The notes under the pieces: generated by a model
What the model was told of the DNA's origin: nothing
Databases searched by the model: none
The model's input: only the letters and a program-made list of their open reading frames with translations
Program-made: the position numbers and the translations under genes
Assembly (NCBI RefSeq): GCF_014696065.1
Contig: NZ_JACJPL010000031.1
Location: forward strand, 372,001-436,000
Direction of reading: 5' to 3'
Source of the DNA: Leptolyngbya sp. FACHB-261
GTDB lineage: Bacteria > Cyanobacteriota > Cyanobacteriia > FACHB-261
Length of the DNA: 64,000 bases
In this document: in pieces, positions 27,628 through 35,697 of the stretch
Numbering within the stretch: position 1 is the stretch's first letter
Layout of the letters: every line of letters starts with the position of its first letter

Positions 27628-29229
27628 ATGAGCGCTGATCGCTTCGACCTTCAGTTCGACTACCGCTTTGATACCAATAACTGGTTCACAGCTGAGCGCC
27701 GGGCAACCCTAGAGGCGGCAGCAAGCGTTTGGCAAAACATCATTCGCGATGAGTTCACCAACATCCCAGTTGGCACCCAGCTCTTTGTGCAAAACCCTCA
27801 AACGGGTCAGACACAGTACCTGACTTCGGATGCTGAAATTGATGATCTGGTCGTGTTTGTTGGCGCTCAAAATTTTGGTGGACCCAACGGCACTTTAGCC
27901 CTAGGCGGCTCTTCGTTTTTGGCGGTGGAAGGAACTGAGCTGGATAGGCGACGGCTGGGCGCGGACTTTGAGCCCTGGACCGGCCAAATCACCTTTGATT
28001 CAACCGAGCGCTGGTTCTTTGACCTCACCCCCGATACGGCGAGTGATATTCCAGCAAACAGCACTGATTTTCTCTCGGTAGCAGTACATGAGTTAGGCCA
28101 TATTTTAGGCTTTTCATCTTCGGCCAATGCTTTTGCGAATTTGACTCAGGGCGGCTATTTTTACGGTTCAGCTGTCAGGGCCTTGAATCAGAATAATCCG
28201 ATTCCCCTAGATTCTGACTTGAGCCATATTCGCGAGGGATTCACGATTAACGGCTTGGGTGAGGCCTTGATGAGTCCGATTTACGAGCCTGGCACTCGGA
28301 CTCTGCCTAAGGCGTTAGATATTGCTGTATTACAAGACATTGGCTATAGCGTTGATTATTCATCTGCCTATGCAATAAGACTAGAGGGCAGCACGGTTGT
28401 TGAACGGGCGAGTGGTAGCATTGCCCAGTTTAAAGTCACGCTTGCAGGCCCAAGCCTTCAGCCAATTACAGTTAACTATGCAACCGTTGACGGCACCAGC
28501 AACAACAATGATTACCTTGCCAGCAGTGGCACTCTAACGTTCAATCCAGGCGAGACTAGCAAAACTGTCGATGTCTTGGTTTTGGATGACAACTGGAATG
28601 AAGCGGATGAAAGCTTCGACTTGCTTTTATCGAACTCGACTAATGCGGTCATTGCCAATGGTCGCGCCACGGCTCTTGTCACCGATACAGTGCGCTCGGC
28701 AATCACTACCACGCTTCAACCAGGCGTTGAGAACTTAACCTTGACAGGTGCAGGCAATATTACGGGTCGAGGCAATGCCAACGACAATGTTCTAACCGGC
28801 AACTCTGGCCGCAATGCGCTCTACGGTGGTGCAGGTCATGACCGGTTGCTGGGCTTTGCAGAGAACGACACCCTGGTCGGCGGTGCGGGTCAAGATACTT
28901 TAATTGGCGGCGGCGGGCAGGACAAGCTATTTCTGGGGCTGGACTGGGAGCGAGATACAGTTCGTTATGTCAGGGGCAGTGGTCAGGATTGGGTCAACCA
29001 GTTTCGCACTGGCGTAGGCGGTGATGTGCTGTCGTTTGGCAACATCCAGGCTGTTGATGTGGTTCGCTTGGGCAGCAGCAGTGAGTTTCGCTCGGGGGAT
29101 GGCATTGGGGGTAATGCGGGTTTTGGCACAGGGGAATTGCTGCTGACTTTGAACAATACCTTCTTTGGTGGTGCCCATGTCGGTAGCAACATTGCTCCTG
29201 CGGTACGGCCTGCGGTTAGGTTCTGGTAG
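27628..29229 (+). CDS. secreted metalloprotease-like protein with Calx-beta and RTX repeats
   Basis: Protein of 533 aa without an N-terminal signal peptide. Residues about 1-245 form a metalloprotease-like domain with the zinc motif HELGHILGF (H154, E155, H158); the third His expected in matrixins (HExxHxxGxxH) is replaced in the run SSS. A Calx-beta domain follows (about 245-355, ending LLLSNSTNAVIANG). The C-terminus has RTX calcium-binding nonapeptides (GGAGHDRLLG, GGAGQDTLIG, GGGGQDKLF). This build points to type I secretion. It probably acts outside the cell on surface protein or matrix. Protease activity is likely, but the missing ligand leaves doubt. Confidence 0.85.
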   Translation: MSADRFDLQFDYRFDTNNWFTAERRATLEAAASVWQNIIRDEFTNIPVGTQLFVQNPQTGQTQYLTSDAEIDDLVVFVGAQNFGGPNGTLALGGSSFLAVEGTELDRRRLGADFEPWTGQITFDSTERWFFDLTPDTASDIPANSTDFLSVAVHELGHILGFSSSANAFANLTQGGYFYGSAVRALNQNNPIPLDSDLSHIREGFTINGLGEALMSPIYEPGTRTLPKALDIAVLQDIGYSVDYSSAYAIRLEGSTVVERASGSIAQFKVTLAGPSLQPITVNYATVDGTSNNNDYLASSGTLTFNPGETSKTVDVLVLDDNWNEADESFDLLLSNSTNAVIANGRATALVTDTVRSAITTTLQPGVENLTLTGAGNITGRGNANDNVLTGNSGRNALYGGAGHDRLLGFAENDTLVGGAGQDTLIGGGGQDKLFLGLDWERDTVRYVRGSGQDWVNQFRTGVGGDVLSFGNIQAVDVVRLGSSSEFRSGDGIGGNAGFGTGELLLTLNNTFFGGAHVGSNIAPAVRPAVRFW

Positions 29230-29359
29230 CTGCCTGATTAGGTAGAAGCAATCACAAAGTCTCAACAGATTAGCGCCAGCCAAACGAGGGGTAAGCTCAG
29301 GATTGGCTGGCGCTGTGCGCTTTAGGCTAGGCATTCAGGCGCAAGTAGCTCTTTGCGAG

Positions 29360-29557
29360 TTAGAGCTTATCGATTACCTTTTTGGCCTGTTTTTTGAAGT
29401 CTTTCTTAGCGCCTTTGGTGGTGTGCTGAGCTTGATCAATGGTGTTTTCGGCGTGATCTTGTAGCTTGTCAGCAGCTTTGTCGATGTTGTCTTTGAGATC
29501 GCTAGCAGTGTCTTTCAGGTTTTCTGTGAGCGATTTAGCTGTCTTTTTGAGATCCAT
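29360..29557 (-). CDS. small LEA-like / amphipathic helical protein
   Basis: Protein of 65 aa made almost only of Lys, Asp, Ala, Thr and Gln, in an amphipathic 11-mer-like pattern (LTENLKDTASDLKDNIDKAA, then KLQDHAENTIDQAQ). It ends in a Lys-rich tail GAKKDFKKQAKKVIDKL. Such proteins resemble group 3 LEA or CsbD-like stress proteins, which stay unfolded in water and become helical when dried. There is no signal peptide. ATG at 29557 has an upstream GAGAGAAG site. A role in desiccation or salt stress is inferred from composition. Confidence 0.7.
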   Translation of the reverse strand: MDLKKTAKSLTENLKDTASDLKDNIDKAADKLQDHAENTIDQAQHTTKGAKKDFKKQAKKVIDKL

Positions 29558-29887
29558 AATTGCTTCTCTCCCTCAGTTCTAAAATTTTCTGTGATGCTCT
29601 TATATAAAGCGTACAGGCTAGCAAAGGAGTTAGCCCTCCGCTCTAGGGAAGAATTTCCTGTCTGTTAGATTATCCATAAAGACTGCTCACAAGCTAAAAG
29701 CTGCGAGCTAAGAGCCTGATTAAAGTTAGGTTATGAGCAGCCTTTAATTGAGGAGCCTTATAGGTGGGTTCTGTATTGAAGGATTAATTTAGTGTTCTAT
29801 TTGACCATTTAAGGTGGAACTAGTTGGTTGTTAGGCAGTTTTAGCTCAATTGATTGCACTCATTTCATTGGGCTTAGTTCATTGAGC
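29558..29887. repeat. intergenic region with a 14-bp direct repeat at its end
   Basis: No gene was seen. Two adjacent 14-bp copies, TTCATTGGGCTTAG (29863-29876) and TTCATTGAGCTTAG (29877-29890), run into the stop of the minus-strand nucleotidyltransferase gene. The rest is AT-rich and unstructured by eye. Confidence 0.4.
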
Positions 29888-30436
29888 TTAGTTCAAGGGC
29901 GAGGCTAAACGCAGGTTAGGGCATTTTTCCAGGAAGGAGGCGGCTTTGCGTTCGGCGTCGGGGTTTTGGAGATGGGCAGGGCTGGGGCGAATGATGCCGT
30001 TGAACAGGTCATCGAGACCGTAGGGAGTGAAGAACTGCCATTGGCCCAAGTAGTTCAGCCGAATCCCTACGGCAGTGGCGGTGTGCAACCAATCGGCAAC
30101 CCCATCTTCGGTGCTGCTGTAGGGGCGGCGACCGGCACGCCAGACGGCGAAACTGGCTTGGTTTTTGACATCGAACACTGCGTCGGGAAATTGCTGGGCG
30201 AGGGTTTGTTTGGCAGCTAGTTCTTGCTCTCGGTCGCCGTTGGCGTCATAGAAGGCGACATCGAAGTCTTTGATCACCAGGCCACAATTAGTTCCATACA
30301 GGGATTTCCAGACGGTGTTGCGCACGGCTCCACCGGCCAGCCACCAGTTCGGCAAGTTCAGAGCGGCGATGGCAGGTAGGACTTTGCCCACGGGGGAGTC
30401 GGCCAGGATGGTTTGGAGATGTGAGCAATCGGTCAT
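29888..30436 (-). CDS. nucleotidyltransferase family protein (COG3575-like)
   Basis: Protein of 182 aa. The motif LAGGAVRNTVW followed by IKDFDVAFYD is the GG...DxD pattern of the pol-beta nucleotidyltransferase superfamily, in the form seen in the YkuL/COG3575-type family. Downstream are DVKNQASFAVW and VGIRLNYLGQWQFFTPYGLD, also typical of this group. The substrate is unknown. It lies 57 bp after the HTH cassette copy B on the same strand and may be read through from it. ATG at 30436. No decay is visible. Confidence 0.8.
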   Translation of the reverse strand: MTDCSHLQTILADSPVGKVLPAIAALNLPNWWLAGGAVRNTVWKSLYGTNCGLVIKDFDVAFYDANGDREQELAAKQTLAQQFPDAVFDVKNQASFAVWRAGRRPYSSTEDGVADWLHTATAVGIRLNYLGQWQFFTPYGLDDLFNGIIRPSPAHLQNPDAERKAASFLEKCPNLRLASPLN

Positions 30437-30493
30437 GGGTTCTGCGTTGGCGGGGAGCGAGGGGCAACAATCAGTTTCCGTTACCAGTTTCGA

Positions 30494-30823
30494 TTAAAGC
30501 TGGGCGCGCAGGGCCATTTGGATCAGTTGGGGGTTCAGATGGCAGAGGATGACGGAGCGACCGGCATCGGTGAGGACGCGCTGACGTTCGGTGTAGTGGC
30601 AGGCTTCGAGGGGGAGCAGCAGGCGGTTGACTTCGGGTTCTTTGAGGTTGCATTGCAGGACGAGCAGGGAAATGGGGACGCTGGCTTTGAGGCTGCGGGG
30701 GTCGGTGTAGTTGGCGATTAGGAGCAGGAGCAGTTTGGATTGGGGCGAGAGGTTGAGGTTGCGGCTGATGTAGTCCCAGAGCATGAGGCGGGTTTGAGAG
30801 GGGTTGAGATGGGAGGTGTTCAT
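30494..30823 (-). CDS. HTH-like protein, cassette copy B second gene
   Basis: Protein of 109 aa, a paralogue of 11369-11689 with the same start pattern (MNTSHLNPSQTRLMLWDYIS) and the same winged-helix-like core (LLLIANYTDPRSLKASVP, LLPLEACHYTERQRVLTDAG). Most differences are conservative replacements, which argues for selection on the protein. It lies 12 bp behind its partner gene. DNA binding and replication- or transcription-type roles are possible; none is shown by the sequence. Confidence 0.75.
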   Translation of the reverse strand: MNTSHLNPSQTRLMLWDYISRNLNLSPQSKLLLLLIANYTDPRSLKASVPISLLVLQCNLKEPEVNRLLLPLEACHYTERQRVLTDAGRSVILCHLNPQLIQMALRAQL

Positions 30824-30835
30824 TGGGTTGGGGCC

Positions 30836-31219
30836 TTAGGGGTTGGGGGTGTAGAAGCTGCGCAGGTTGAGGTCGAGGTCGAGTTGGGCTTTGCGTTGTT
30901 GCCACAGGCGACGCAGGTAGGCAATGGTGTCGGCGGCGTAGGTGAAGCGTTCGATTTCGCGTTTGAGGAGTTGGCCGAGTTCTTGCAGGGTTTGATGGTT
31001 TGGGCTGTGGCGGATGGCTTGGACGCAGGCTTCGAGCCATTGAATAAGGTTGCGGTAACTGATGAATTGGCCGCCGCGATCTTTGCGATGCACAAACAGG
31101 ACGTTGGCCCATTGCTCGAAACGCAGAATTAGGCCGGGTGGAATGCCTAAATAGGTGGCGAGATAGCTGAGGGAAATCTCGAATTGACGGGGATTGATTA
31201 GGTGCAAAAGTTGGCGCAT
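30836..31219 (-). CDS. conserved hypothetical protein, cassette copy B first gene
   Basis: Protein of 127 aa from ATG at 31219. The frame is open further upstream through repeat DNA, but similarity with the copy A protein starts at this ATG (MRQLLHLINPRQFEISLSYL). Conserved blocks are QWANVLFVHRKDRGGQFISY, LIQWLEACVQAIR, FTYAADTIAYLRRLWQQRKA and the end LRSFYTPNP. No catalytic motif was recognised. It is first in the two-gene cassette and lies about 230 bp downstream of the structured element copy B. The level of conservation across two loci supports a real gene. Confidence 0.75.
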   Translation of the reverse strand: MRQLLHLINPRQFEISLSYLATYLGIPPGLILRFEQWANVLFVHRKDRGGQFISYRNLIQWLEACVQAIRHSPNHQTLQELGQLLKREIERFTYAADTIAYLRRLWQQRKAQLDLDLNLRSFYTPNP

Positions 31220-31274
31220 GGGGATGCGGGTAAAAGGGAAAGAAGAGATGCAGGGGTGATTTCTTTTGCGGGAA

Positions 31275-31440
31275 TGTTGCACTGGGCAGGAAGACCCTGC
31301 CCCTACGGAATTGGTGATTAAAAATTGAGGGGTTTGCAATTTCGCGGTCGTGGGTAGGGGCAGGGTTTTCCTGCCCTTCAGGGCAACCACAATGCGGCCC
31401 GCGGGTAGGGGCGAGGTTGTCTCGCCCCTACCGGGATGCC
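31275..31440. repeat. GTAGGGGC-type palindromic repeat, copy at cassette B
   Basis: It has the same order of CCTGCCCCTAC and GTAGGGGC(A/G)(A/G)G motifs as at 12140-12300, including the joining sequences. The whole upstream segment was therefore duplicated together with the cassette. Confidence 0.65.
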
Positions 31441-31451
31441 GCCAAATGATT

Positions 31452-31583
31452 AGCCACCCCGTTGATTTGCATTGCAAGTCGGGGTGGCTAGGAGGGTGTT
31501 AAAATCACCCGTTAGCCTCCTGACTGTGCTGATCACAGTTTGGGGGTCAGCTACTCAGAAGTTGCCTAAAGCTTTTGAGTAGC
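31452..31583. ncRNA. candidate structured RNA/DNA element, copy B
   Basis: Helices match copy A. P1 is 31452-31461 with 31480-31489. P2 is 31494-31498 with 31506-31510, around an invariant TTAAAAT loop. P3 is 31523-31528 with 31534-31539. P4 is 31550-31557 with 31576-31583. Relative to copy A, one pair in P2 changes A-T to G-C and one in P3 changes C-G to T-A. In P4 two pairs swap and a G-U becomes G-C. A GGGGG run between P3 and P4 is kept. The transcribed strand is not known. Confidence 0.6.
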
Positions 31584-31722
31584 GCTTCAGTTTTAAGGGG
31601 TCTGTTTCGTAAATCAAAACCTCCATCTGAACGGTTAGCGATTACGTTATCAGAGGGATAGGAACTGATGCAAGATATTTGGAGAAAATAGGGTCTTCTC
31701 TATCTTTTCAAGATGGCTTTGA

Positions 31723-34700
31723 TTAACGTGTTCCAATGCCGTCGCACATATGACGATCTTCTGGGCTGACATTGGGATTGTTCTTCAGATAGCCCTGTAC
31801 CCAATTGCAGCCGCGTGTCAGTAGCTCATCAAGGTCAAAATTCCAGAGGATGATGCTCTTGTCCGCACTAGCCGAAGCCAGGGTCTTGCCATCGGGGCTC
31901 CAACTCACGCTATAGACCTCAGCACTGTGACCAGAGAGGGTCTTGAGCAGCTGGCCCGTCTCCACACTCCACAGCTTGATGCTCTTGTCCCAACTAGCCG
32001 AAGCCAGGGTCTTGCCATCGGGACTCCAACTGATGCTCCAGACCACATCAGTGTGACCAGAGAGGGTCTTGAGCAGCTGGCCCGCCTCCACACTCCACAG
32101 CTTGATGCTCTTGTCCCAACTAGCCGAAGCCAGGGTCTTGCCATCGGGACTCCAACTGATGCTCCAGACCACATCAGTGTGACCAGAGAGGGTCTTGAGC
32201 AGCTGGCCCGCCTCCACACTCCACAGCTTGATGCTCTTGTCCCAACTAGCCGAAGCCAGGGTCTTGCCATCGGGACTCCAACTGATGCTCCAGACCACAT
32301 CAGTGTGACCAGAGAGGGTCTTGAGCAGCTGGCCTGTCTCCACACTCCACAGCTTGATGCTCTTGTCATTGCTAGCCGAAGCCAGGGTCTTGCCATCGGG
32401 ACTCCAACTCACGCTATAGACCTCAGCAATGTGGCCAGAGAGGGTCTTGAGCGGCTGGCCCGTCTCCACACTCCACAGCTTGATGCTCTTGTCATTGCTA
32501 GCCGAAGCCAGGGTCTTGCCATCGGGGCTCCAACTCACGCTATAGACCACATCAGTGTGACCAGAGAGGGTCTTGAGCAGCTGGCCCGTCTCCACACTCC
32601 ACAGCTTGATGCTCTTGTCCGCACTAGCCGAAGCTAGGGTCTTGCCATCGGGACTCCAACTCACGCCCCCGACTGCATCGGTGTGACCAGAGAGGGTCTT
32701 AAACGGCTGGCCCGTCTCCACACTCCACAGCTTGATGCTCTTGTCCGCACTAGCCGAAGCCAGGGTCTTGCCATCGGGACTCCAACTCACGCTCCAGACC
32801 TCAGAGCTGTGGCCCGAGAGAGTCTTGAGCGGCTGGCCCGTCTCCATACTCCACAGCTTGATGCTCTTGTCCCAACTAGCCGAAGCCAGGGTCTTGCCAT
32901 CGGGACTCCAACTCACGCTAGGGACCACATCAGTGTGACCAGAGAGGGTCTTGAGCGGCTGGCCTGTCTCCACACTCCACAGCTTGATGCTCTTGTCATT
33001 GCTAGCCGAAGCCAGGGTCTTGCCATCGGGACTCCAACTCACGCTATAGACCTCAGCAATGTGGCCAGAGAGGGTCTTGAGCGGCTGGCCCGTCTCCACA
33101 CTCCACAGCTTGATGCTCTTGTCCGCACTAGCCGAAGCCAGAGTCTTACCATCGGGACTCCAACTGATGCCCCCGACTGCAGCACTGTGACCAGAGAGGG
33201 TCTTGAGCGGCTGGCCCGTCTCCACACTCCACAGCTTGATGCTCTTGTCCTTACTAGCCGAAGCCAGGGTCTTGCCATCAGGACTCCAACTCACGCTCCA
33301 GACCGCAGCACTGTGACCAGAGAGGGTCTTGAGCGGCTGGCCCGTCTCCACACTCCACAGCTTGATGCTCTTGTCATCACTAGCCGAAGCCAGGGTCTTG
33401 CCATCGGGACTCCAACTGATGCCCCCGACTGCATCGGTGTGACCAGAGAGGGTCTTAAACGGCTGGCCCGTCTCCACACTCCACAGCTTGATGCTCTTGT
33501 CCTTACTAGCCGAAGCTAGGGTCTTGCCATCGGGACTCCAACTCACGCTAATGACCGTAGCAGTGTGACCAGAGAGGGTCTTGAGCGGCTGGCCCGTCTC
33601 CACACTCCACAGCTTGATGCTCTTGTCCCGACTAGCCGAAGCCAGGGTCTTGCCATCGGGACTCCAACTGATGCTCCAGACCGCATCACTGTGACCCTCT
33701 AGGCGATTGCGCTCACTGGTCCCGTAGACCACTTGCCATAACGCGACCAAAGCCTGAACTCGAATCAAAGGATCGGCTGTCCTGCCCGCCTTTTGCAACT
33801 GGATTCCGCCCTTAAGACCAGGTATTAAAGCATCGAGGCCTGAGTTCAGAGAGAAAAGCTGTTCTGAGGAAGTACTCAAAGCTTTGATCTCGTTGTTTTG
33901 AGCTTTGCGCGACTGAATAAAAGCCACGACTCCCAAGCCGACGGCAACCACCAAGCCAGCAACGGCAACCACTAGGGCAAAGGTTATGGTTTTCCGGGCT
34001 TTCTTTTGGCGTTCAATTTCTTCTCGTTGTCGCTGAAGTTCCTCCTGCTGGCTTCGCTCCTGTTCCGCTGCTTCAGCATCACGGGCTGCGAGACTTGCAT
34101 CCAAAAACTGCATCGACTGCTCAAAGCGAGAATTGTACCGTTGCGCCCAGGCGGCATTCGGTTTGTTTTGCTCACGCCAATTTAAGCCAATGCTCAATTC
34201 TGGATCTCTGCCCAGTCCAGCAGTTCCCTGCTGGTACATGGTTGAGGTATCCGCCAAGCGGCGATAGATTCGAGCCGAGCTGGCCTCTTCATCCACCCAC
34301 TCATTCAATCGCTGCCAGACTCGCATCAAGCTCTCATGCGAGATATCCAGCACCGTATCTTCAGTCAGCACCACACCCGCAGGCGGCATCAGAAATGAGC
34401 GGCTAGGACCTCGGTAGTCTTCAACAATGGCAGCGACCTCCGCCGCCTCGGCCTCTGCTACTGCGCACACTTCTCGCAATCGCGTGGGTCGCCGAATGCC
34501 TCGCCCATCGGGGCCTTTCTCGGTCAGACACTTAAACAGCTTTTCAGCAATCTTGCGGCAGCGTTCATCTGGCAAGCCGTTGTAAATCTCATCTGCGTGA
34601 CGCGATAGCGCCTCGGCCATGCCACCAATCGCCTCATAGTGGCGTAGATCGATGGGCTCCCCCGGTTCCCGGTGGTTCGTCCAGTAATCCCAAGTCCGCA

Positions 34701-35697
34701 TTAGTGCATGTTGCAGAATTGGCAACTGGTCCGGGCTATCGCCCACATCATTCAGCAACCGATTCACCAAACGCGGAGCCATCTCCGCCCCACCCACCGC
34801 CACCGGCCCCGTAATCGCTGCCCGTCGCTGCTCCCGCGTCATGCGCGGAATTAAATACTGACTATCGTTCAGCATCTCCGGCAAGTCGCGGAACTGCGCA
34901 CAATCGCCCAGAAAATCTGAGCGCATCGTCAGCACCACATAAACCGGCACCTGCCGCTGCCCCACTGCCTCCAGCAACAGCTTCACAAACGCCGCCGCCT
35001 CATCCCCCGCCGCCTGCCCACTGCTCTGCTTGAAGCGAAACAGCTCCTCAAACTGATCCACCACCACCAGCAGATTCTCCGCCTCCGGCAACCGGGCCTG
35101 TTGCACCACCTCCACCAGCCCCAACGCCCCCCGCCGCAGCGTCGTCTCCGTCAAAATCGCCCGTACCTCCAACTCCCCCACTGACAAAGCCAATAAACTC
35201 CGCTCCCCCTCCCCTCGCAGGGGAGGGGCTAGGGGAGAGGTCTCCAACCTCCAGTCCCCCTCCCCTACGAGGGGAGACCCTAGGGAAGCGCTCTCCTCCC
35301 CCCGCAAGCCAGAAGCCAAAGGCGAAACCTCCTCCAACCTCCGGTCCCCCTCCCCTCGCAGGGGAGGGGCTAGGGGAGAGGTCCCCAACCCATCCGCCTG
35401 ATTCAGCGCCCTAGCCAAATTGCCAATTGGGTCATCGCCGGGACGCAGCAACGCCACCCGCCAGCTTGAGCCCGCCTGCGTCATAAAGCCACTGTGCAAC
35501 GCTGGCAACAAACCCGCCCGCACCAGCGAAGACTTGCCACTGCCCGAAGTGCCGACCACCGCCAGAAACCGGGTGCGCCGCAACCGCCGCAACAACTCAT
35601 CCGTTTGCCCTTCCCGGCCAAAAAACAGATGGTCCTCATGCGCCTCAAAAGGCCGCAGCCCCGGAAACGGATTGAGGCGAGTCTGAGTGCTAACCAT
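31723..35697 (-). CDS. STAND ATPase with 15 WD40 repeats
   Basis: Protein of 1324 aa. The N-terminus NPFPGLRPFEAHEDHLFFGR leads into an AAA_16/STAND ATPase with Walker A GTSGSGKSS at about 48-56 and Walker B LLVVVDQFEELF. Four palindromic-repeat peptides are inserted at about residues 105-165. A helical region and a membrane or hydrophobic helix (FALVVAVAGLVVAVGLGVVA) follow. The C-terminal half is 15 WD40 repeats of exactly 42 residues that are almost identical. The ATG overlaps the stop of the upstream TIR gene (TAATG), so both are co-translated. By analogy with NLR-like systems, the WD40 part would sense a ligand and the ATPase oligomerise. This is inference. Confidence 0.92.
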   Translation of the reverse strand: MVSTQTRLNPFPGLRPFEAHEDHLFFGREGQTDELLRRLRRTRFLAVVGTSGSGKSSLVRAGLLPALHSGFMTQAGSSWRVALLRPGDDPIGNLARALNQADGLGTSPLAPPLRGEGDRRLEEVSPLASGLRGEESASLGSPLVGEGDWRLETSPLAPPLRGEGERSLLALSVGELEVRAILTETTLRRGALGLVEVVQQARLPEAENLLVVVDQFEELFRFKQSSGQAAGDEAAAFVKLLLEAVGQRQVPVYVVLTMRSDFLGDCAQFRDLPEMLNDSQYLIPRMTREQRRAAITGPVAVGGAEMAPRLVNRLLNDVGDSPDQLPILQHALMRTWDYWTNHREPGEPIDLRHYEAIGGMAEALSRHADEIYNGLPDERCRKIAEKLFKCLTEKGPDGRGIRRPTRLREVCAVAEAEAAEVAAIVEDYRGPSRSFLMPPAGVVLTEDTVLDISHESLMRVWQRLNEWVDEEASSARIYRRLADTSTMYQQGTAGLGRDPELSIGLNWREQNKPNAAWAQRYNSRFEQSMQFLDASLAARDAEAAEQERSQQEELQRQREEIERQKKARKTITFALVVAVAGLVVAVGLGVVAFIQSRKAQNNEIKALSTSSEQLFSLNSGLDALIPGLKGGIQLQKAGRTADPLIRVQALVALWQVVYGTSERNRLEGHSDAVWSISWSPDGKTLASASRDKSIKLWSVETGQPLKTLSGHTATVISVSWSPDGKTLASASKDKSIKLWSVETGQPFKTLSGHTDAVGGISWSPDGKTLASASDDKSIKLWSVETGQPLKTLSGHSAAVWSVSWSPDGKTLASASKDKSIKLWSVETGQPLKTLSGHSAAVGGISWSPDGKTLASASADKSIKLWSVETGQPLKTLSGHIAEVYSVSWSPDGKTLASASNDKSIKLWSVETGQPLKTLSGHTDVVPSVSWSPDGKTLASASWDKSIKLWSMETGQPLKTLSGHSSEVWSVSWSPDGKTLASASADKSIKLWSVETGQPFKTLSGHTDAVGGVSWSPDGKTLASASADKSIKLWSVETGQLLKTLSGHTDVVYSVSWSPDGKTLASASNDKSIKLWSVETGQPLKTLSGHIAEVYSVSWSPDGKTLASASNDKSIKLWSVETGQLLKTLSGHTDVVWSISWSPDGKTLASASWDKSIKLWSVEAGQLLKTLSGHTDVVWSISWSPDGKTLASASWDKSIKLWSVEAGQLLKTLSGHTDVVWSISWSPDGKTLASASWDKSIKLWSVETGQLLKTLSGHSAEVYSVSWSPDGKTLASASADKSIILWNFDLDELLTRGCNWVQGYLKNNPNVSPEDRHMCDGIGTR
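31850..33715. repeat. 15 tandem 126-bp WD40-coding repeats
   Basis: Repeats of 126 bp encode 42-residue WD units with an invariant frame SWSPDGKTLASAS and DKSIKLWS. Variation is limited to the residues after SGH, the pair before SW, one residue before DKS and the pair before KTL. Units at about 31985-32365 are the closest to each other, pointing to recent tandem duplication. Confidence 0.92.
35203..35382. repeat. four palindromic repeat copies inserted in frame in the STAND gene
   Basis: Copies at about 35203-35241, 35252-35288, 35291-35329 (degenerate) and 35343-35382 carry the CCCCTCGCAGGGGAGGGGCT type motif, each able to form a hairpin. On the minus strand they encode SPLAPPLRGEG-like peptides without breaking the frame. 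The same family occurs outside genes at 38110-38140 and 56820-56855. Confidence 0.85.

Noticed and set aside
31927-33519. Long plus-strand frames with a repeating TREGLEQLARLHTPQLDALV pattern
   Set aside because: They are exact antisense shadows of the WD40 repeats; the 126-bp period keeps several frames open.
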